64,000 bases of DNA from positions 1 to 64,000 of the forward strand of contig CBDCGS010000003.1 of assembly GCA_965216915.1 (NCBI GenBank), written 5' to 3'. The position numbers and the translations under genes were made by a program. Below the pieces are notes generated by a model that ran no database searches, had not been told where the DNA came from, and saw nothing but the letters and a program-made list of their open reading frames with translations. The DNA comes from CBDCGS01 sp965216915 (GTDB lineage Bacteria > Pseudomonadota > Alphaproteobacteria > UBA828). Positions within the stretch are counted from its first letter, which is position 1, and each line of letters opens with the position of its first letter. Positions 59,295-64,000 of this stretch are shown one piece after another.

Positions 59295-59918
59295 ATGCGT
59301 CTCATGCATCGTCGGATGACGGCTGCGATGGGCTTTCCCGGCCTCGGCTGCGCCGCGCTGATCGGCCTCTCTGCTGTCCTCGCGGCCTGTGTCGGGCCGC
59401 CGGTTCCCGTCGTGACATTGGTCGAACGCGCGGTGGAAGCGCGGAGCTTCGAGGACATTACCGAGGACAACCGCATCGTCGTGGAGATCAACGCCGTGAT
59501 GGCCGATCTCGGCACGATCGATGCCTCGACCGAGATCTACGAGCAACGCCTTTTGATCACCGGCTCCTTCGACGATATCGAGACCTTCAAAGCCTTTCGC
59601 CGCGGCGTCGACGCGGTCGAGGGCGTCAAGACCCTCTACTGGCACGCCACCTTCCTCTCGGAGGATGAGCGCGAGGCCCGCGACGAGGAGCTGCTCGATT
59701 GGGGTGAGACCGTGCTGCTCGATAACACGGTCGGCATCAACCTCATCGGCACCGAAGATATCGCCGACGTGAACCTCCGCGTCGCCGCCGACACGTTCGG
59801 GATCGTGTACCTTCTTGGCCGCGCGCGCTCGCACGCCGAGCACAAGCTCGCGCTCAAGGTCGCGCGCGCAACCGACGGCGTGAAAAAGGTCGTCGACTAC
59901 GTCGAGGTTCGACCCTAG
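59295..59918 (+). CDS. BON-domain lipoprotein
   Basis: A 207-residue lipoprotein with lipobox LAAC (about Cys27) and two BON-like repeats: ITEDNRIVVEINAVMADLG ... QRLLITGSFDD and NTVGINLIGTEDIADVN ... FGIVYLLGRARSHAEH, ending GVKKVVDYVEVRP. BON domains bind phospholipids and stabilise envelopes under osmotic stress. ATG 59295 is used; a GTG at 59283 overlapping the upstream stop (GTGA) is an equally good start. Follows the SYLF gene by eight bases. Confidence 0.86.
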   Translation: MRLMHRRMTAAMGFPGLGCAALIGLSAVLAACVGPPVPVVTLVERAVEARSFEDITEDNRIVVEINAVMADLGTIDASTEIYEQRLLITGSFDDIETFKAFRRGVDAVEGVKTLYWHATFLSEDEREARDEELLDWGETVLLDNTVGINLIGTEDIADVNLRVAADTFGIVYLLGRARSHAEHKLALKVARATDGVKKVVDYVEVRP

Positions 59919-59951
59919 AGCGGCGCCCTCGGGCGACGGCGTTCCCGCCGC

Positions 59952-60926
<975 letters not shown>

Positions 60927-61222
60927 GATCTCACCCGTTTGCTTGGTTCCCTGTCTCCCTCCCATGACTAAGACTACTGTCCAATGGCGCCGTCCGCCAG
61001 GGTGGCCGGAGATCGGCTGCGCCCGCCGGATATCTGGAGCGCCGATTAACCGGATATTCGAGTTAACATATTGAATTTAAATAGATATTCTCCTTGCCAT
61101 CATGGGCGATGCCTCGCCATGTCACAGCCTTGACGGCGCCCCCGCGGCGCCATTCATCGCCCATTCAGGGGCGGGCGGTCAGGATGCGGGCCAAGTCAGC
61201 GTTTCGCGAAGAAGGTTGGGTG
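60927..61222. other. divergent regulatory region with AT-rich patch
   Basis: Between the glycine/aspartate protein and the glycine-zipper protein. The stretch around 61040-61092 is strikingly AT-rich. It includes two CCGGATAT copies (61026-61033, 61050-61057) and two GATATTC copies (61053-61059, 61084-61090). The layout suits promoters for both divergent envelope genes and a binding site for a shared regulator. No gene of its own is apparent. Confidence 0.4.
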
Positions 61223-62056
61223 ATGCTGAAGCTGGTGATGAAATCCTTGGTCATGGCCGCGTTCTTGGCCGTGCCGATTGGCTTGGCGGCCGCGCCATCC
61301 GGGCCGGCGGTTGCGCATTCCTGGAAGGACGACGGCCGCCACGGGAAGAAGGCGCGCGCGCACGAGCACCGCAAGCACCGCTACAAGGAAAAGGGCCGGC
61401 ACCGCCGGCACGGGTACGAGTACGAGTACCGCGACGGCGACTGCGAGTACGAGTACGAAGAGGACGAACACGGCTTCGAGGAAGAATATGAGTGCCGCCG
61501 CCGTGCCCGCTATCGCAAGGGGCCGCCACCCTGGGCGCCGGCCCACGGCTATCGCCGCCATCGCCACCATGATCACGACCACGACTATCACGCCCACGAC
61601 GACGACGGGTACGACACGGCGCCGATCGCTTACGAGCCGCCGTTCGACATTGGTCTCGGAGGCTGCAATCGCGAGCTTCTCGGGGGCCTCCTAGGTGGCG
61701 CTGCGGGCGCGATCGTCGGCGCGCAGATCGGTGACGGCGACGGCCAGCTGGTCGCGGTTGGCGGCGGCGCGCTGCTCGGCCTGCTCGTCGGCAGCGTGGT
61801 CGGGCGCCACATGGACGAGGTCGACCAAGGTTGCGTGGGCCAAACGCTCGAACACGCCGATGACGGTCAGCAAGTCACGTGGGTCAATCCGGACAATGGC
61901 GCAACGCACGAAGTGTTGCCGACGCGCACCGTGCAAACCGCGTCCGGGGCCTATTGCCGCGAATACACAGCCACATCGATGATCGGCGGCCGCCCGCAGC
62001 AGATCTACGGCCGCGCCTGCCGACAGCCTGACGGGACCTGGCGCATCGTGGAGTAG
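61223..62056 (+). CDS. glycine-zipper surface antigen-like protein with charged/His-rich linker
   Basis: A 277-residue exported protein. After a signal peptide (about 1-31, cleavage after AVA) comes a charged region (33-125) with Tyr/Glu repeats (YEYEYRDGDCEYEYEEDEHG) and a His/Asp cluster (RHRHHDHDHDYHAHDDD). Residues about 146-195 form a glycine-zipper 2TM domain (LLGGLLGGAAGAIVGAQIG, GGGALLGLLVGSVVG). The C-terminal part (Asn/Gly with two Cys) is like the 17-kDa surface antigen/RcnB-type outer-membrane lipoproteins, though no lipobox is present. ATG 61223 follows AAGAAGG. Confidence 0.83.
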   Translation: MLKLVMKSLVMAAFLAVPIGLAAAPSGPAVAHSWKDDGRHGKKARAHEHRKHRYKEKGRHRRHGYEYEYRDGDCEYEYEEDEHGFEEEYECRRRARYRKGPPPWAPAHGYRRHRHHDHDHDYHAHDDDGYDTAPIAYEPPFDIGLGGCNRELLGGLLGGAAGAIVGAQIGDGDGQLVAVGGGALLGLLVGSVVGRHMDEVDQGCVGQTLEHADDGQQVTWVNPDNGATHEVLPTRTVQTASGAYCREYTATSMIGGRPQQIYGRACRQPDGTWRIVE

Positions 62057-62348
62057 ACCGGCGCGACGCGCGAATTTCGCCGACGCTTCTCATCGTCCGC
62101 GCCGGCGGGCAGCGAAGCCCTCAGTGCCGCCGCCGGCCGCTCAGTCCGACGGCCCGGCGTTGCTCGCCCTCAGCGCGCATCTCCGTTTCAGAGAGTGGCG
62201 AGGCGTCCGCGCCGCCGAGCGCTGCGTCGCCGCTCGCGGCGTCGTCCGCGCATCCGAGTTTGCGCCGGTCCACGCGCGAATCACACATTGACCGGGATCG
62301 GACGCTGCGCTACCGCAGTCGGGACGCACCCATAGACACCGGGATGGG
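62057..62348. other. intergenic region before the multi-PAS kinase
   Basis: 292 bases of high-GC sequence without a supported gene, clear promoter or terminator. A minus-strand open frame entering from 62566 is antisense to the kinase gene and not coding in character. Confidence 0.6.
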
Positions 62349-64000
62349 ATGACCGAACGCGGCACGACGGAGAGGGCGCCGGACGCGGCGGCCGGGTCTC
62401 TCGAGGCTCTGCTGCTCGCGGGCCTCGACCTGTTCCAAAACGGGGTCGCTATCTTCGACGACGATCTCCGCCTGGTGGTGCGCAACGAGCGCTTTCTCAC
62501 GCTCAGGCATTTCCCGCCCGAGCTTTGCGTGCCGGGGGTCTCGCTCGAGGCGCTGCTTCGCTTCAATGCCGAGCGTGGTGACTATGGGCGGGGCGACATC
62601 GATGCCGAGGTGAAAGCCCGCGTCGCCGAGGTGAAGCGCGTCAAGACACGCGTGGTCGAGCAGCACATGGCGAACGGCCGGATCCTGCGCATCCGGAGCG
62701 AGCGCATTCCCGATGGCGGCGTGCTGGTGATTTTCAGCGACGTCACCGACACGCGGCGCGCCGAGGCCGCGCTGCGCCGCAGCCAGGAGCGGCACTCGCT
62801 CGTCGAGGAGGCCATGACCGAGGGCCTCTATGATTGGGACGTCGCCAACGATACCGTCTACTTCTCGCCGCGGCTTCGGGACATGTTCGGTCTCGCTGAG
62901 CGCGCGCGCACCCCCGATGTCTGGAATGAGCGCATCCACCCCGATGATTGGGGCCCCTATCTGCAGGCGCTGATCGACCTGTTCAAAGGCCGCGTCGATC
63001 ATCTGCATTGCGAGTACCGGGTGCGCAGCAAGCAAGGCGCCTATACGTGGCTGCACGACAGCGCGTCGGCCGTGCGCGATGCCAGCGGACGCGTGGTGCG
63101 CTTGGTCGGCGCCGTCTCCGACGTCGACGAGCGCAAGCAGATGGAGGCCGCGCTTCGCGACAGCGAGGAGCGCTATGCGCTGGCAACCGCATCGGTCGGC
63201 TTCGGCGTCTATGAGTGGGACATCGTCAACGATCGCATCGCCTACTCGCCCGGCATGTACCGGGCGCTCAACGTGCGCCACGACGAGCTATCGATCGCCG
63301 GCGATTGGGACCGCCTCATGCACCCCGATGATCGTGATCGTTTTAGGCGGGGCTTGATCGATCACTTCCAAGGCGAGACCGAGCGGTTCGAAATCGATGT
63401 GCGCTATCGCGGCAGTGATGGGCGATGGCATTGGGCGCGCCAGCATGGGCTTGCGCAGCGCGGCGCGGACGGCCGCGCCGCGCGCATGATCGGCTCGGTC
63501 GGCGACGTGACCGAGGAGAAGCGGCTTCAGGCGGCGCTCGAGACCGCGCGCCAGCAGTTGCTCGAAGCCGTCGAATCCATCTCGGAGGGGTTCCTGTTGA
63601 CCGATGAGGAGGATCGCATCGTCCTGACCAACAGCAAGCTCAGGGAGCTCTACGCCGAGGGCGCCGACCTCCTCGCGCCCGGGCATCGCTTCGCGGACAT
63701 TCTGCGCGCTCAGGCGGCGCGCGGCTTCCTCGCGACCGATGGTCTGCCGGTCGACCAGTGGGTCGAGACGCGGCTCGCGCGGCGCCGCAACCCCGCGGGT
63801 CCGTTCGAGTACGAGATGTTGGATGGCCGCTGGATTCGCATCAGCGAGCGGCACACCCGCGAGGGCGGTGTCGTCGGCATCTACACCGACATCAGCGACG
63901 ACAAGCGCCGCGAGGCCGAGTTGAGCGACGCGCGCGATCAGGCGATGGCCGCCACCGAGGCCAAGAGCCGCTTCCTCGCCAGCATGAGCCATGAATTACG
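62349..64000 (+). CDS. multi-PAS sensor histidine kinase (3' end outside window)
   Basis: The first 550 codons of a cytosolic sensor kinase. ATG 62349 is used. Four PAS-type segments follow: residues about 18-135 (ending VIFSDVTDTRRAEA), 145-265 (with WDVANDTVYFSPRLRDMF, PAC around VRLVGAVSDVDERKQ), 275-400 (WDIVNDRIAYSPGMYRAL; PAC MIGSVGDVTEEKRL), and 405-525 (a PAS7-like segment, ISEGFLLTDEEDRIVL to GIYTDISDDKRREAEL). The window ends in the H-box EAKSRFLASMSHELR, so the phospho-acceptor His is within view. Kinase core and any receiver lie outside. Signal sensed is unknown. Confidence 0.92.
   Translation, partial: MTERGTTERAPDAAAGSLEALLLAGLDLFQNGVAIFDDDLRLVVRNERFLTLRHFPPELCVPGVSLEALLRFNAERGDYGRGDIDAEVKARVAEVKRVKTRVVEQHMANGRILRIRSERIPDGGVLVIFSDVTDTRRAEAALRRSQERHSLVEEAMTEGLYDWDVANDTVYFSPRLRDMFGLAERARTPDVWNERIHPDDWGPYLQALIDLFKGRVDHLHCEYRVRSKQGAYTWLHDSASAVRDASGRVVRLVGAVSDVDERKQMEAALRDSEERYALATASVGFGVYEWDIVNDRIAYSPGMYRALNVRHDELSIAGDWDRLMHPDDRDRFRRGLIDHFQGETERFEIDVRYRGSDGRWHWARQHGLAQRGADGRAARMIGSVGDVTEEKRLQAALETARQQLLEAVESISEGFLLTDEEDRIVLTNSKLRELYAEGADLLAPGHRFADILRAQAARGFLATDGLPVDQWVETRLARRRNPAGPFEYEMLDGRWIRISERHTREGGVVGIYTDISDDKRREAELSDARDQAMAATEAKSRFLASMSHEL

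Overview
The window reads as a gene-dense, high-GC chromosome segment of an alphaproteobacterium, most likely a member of the Rhodospirillales or a near relative. The support is gene content and order: cobS-cobT preceded by bolA and a J-domain gene; the run helicase / S4 protein / TerB / fdxA / carD / rpoH on one strand; meaB next to rpmB; and aroK-aroB followed by a CorB-like gene. I found no tRNA, rRNA, CRISPR array, insertion sequence or phage gene. About 58 protein genes fill nearly all of the sequence.

Layout. 1-7200: a frameshifted secreted-protein gene and a tiny membrane protein (minus strand), then aroK-aroB (shikimate pathway), a CNNM/CBS transporter, an AEC transporter, a DUF2889 protein, bolA and a J-domain protein. 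7260-10161: CobS and CobT, the chaperone subunits of aerobic cobaltochelatase. 10180-16663: an amidohydrolase, a dienelactone hydrolase-like protein, a phytase-like esterase, then the minus-strand run meaB-rpmB-queuosine precursor transporter-upp, and a DNA alkylation repair protein. 16656-21126: a complete sugar-type ABC importer operon. 21264-26568: 5-oxoprolinase-type subunits PxpB/PxpC, a DMT exporter and an unpartnered molybdenum hydroxylase large subunit. 26749-32239: cell-envelope genes (GT39 glycosyltransferase, PAP2 phosphatase, PagL-like deacylase) and a nuclease-like/M48 protease pair. 32269-41071: heat-shock and regulatory block (RpoH, a phosphatase-like protein with eroded metal motifs, a CarD protein with a histone-H1-like tail, FdxA, TerB, S4 protein, SUV3-like helicase, HtpG). 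41081-51935: DUF1223, QueG, hydantoinase B, an enolase-superfamily enzyme, an HSL-type esterase and a BMP-family ABC importer operon. 52237-64000: signalling and envelope genes (membrane histidine kinase, PilZ-like/methyltransferase fusion, XRE-TolB-TPR regulator, serine hydrolase, SYLF and BON lipoproteins, a glycine/aspartate repeat protein, a glycine-zipper protein, and a multi-PAS histidine kinase cut by the window edge).

How the parts connect. Two ABC operons share a design: the binding-protein gene comes first, a strong hairpin separates it from the downstream genes, and another hairpin sits in the 5' leader. RpoH and a likely RpoH-type promoter in front of htpG are both present, so one heat-shock regulator-target pair may be visible. 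Queuosine metabolism appears twice (precursor transporter and QueG). The less ordinary items are the phosphatase-like protein lacking metal ligands between carD and rpoH, the H1-tailed CarD, the PilZ-like/PhcB-like methyltransferase facing a six-helix histidine kinase, the XRE-TolB-TPR protein, and the highly repetitive surface-type proteins at 60-62 kb. No clear-cut new defence or mobile system was found.
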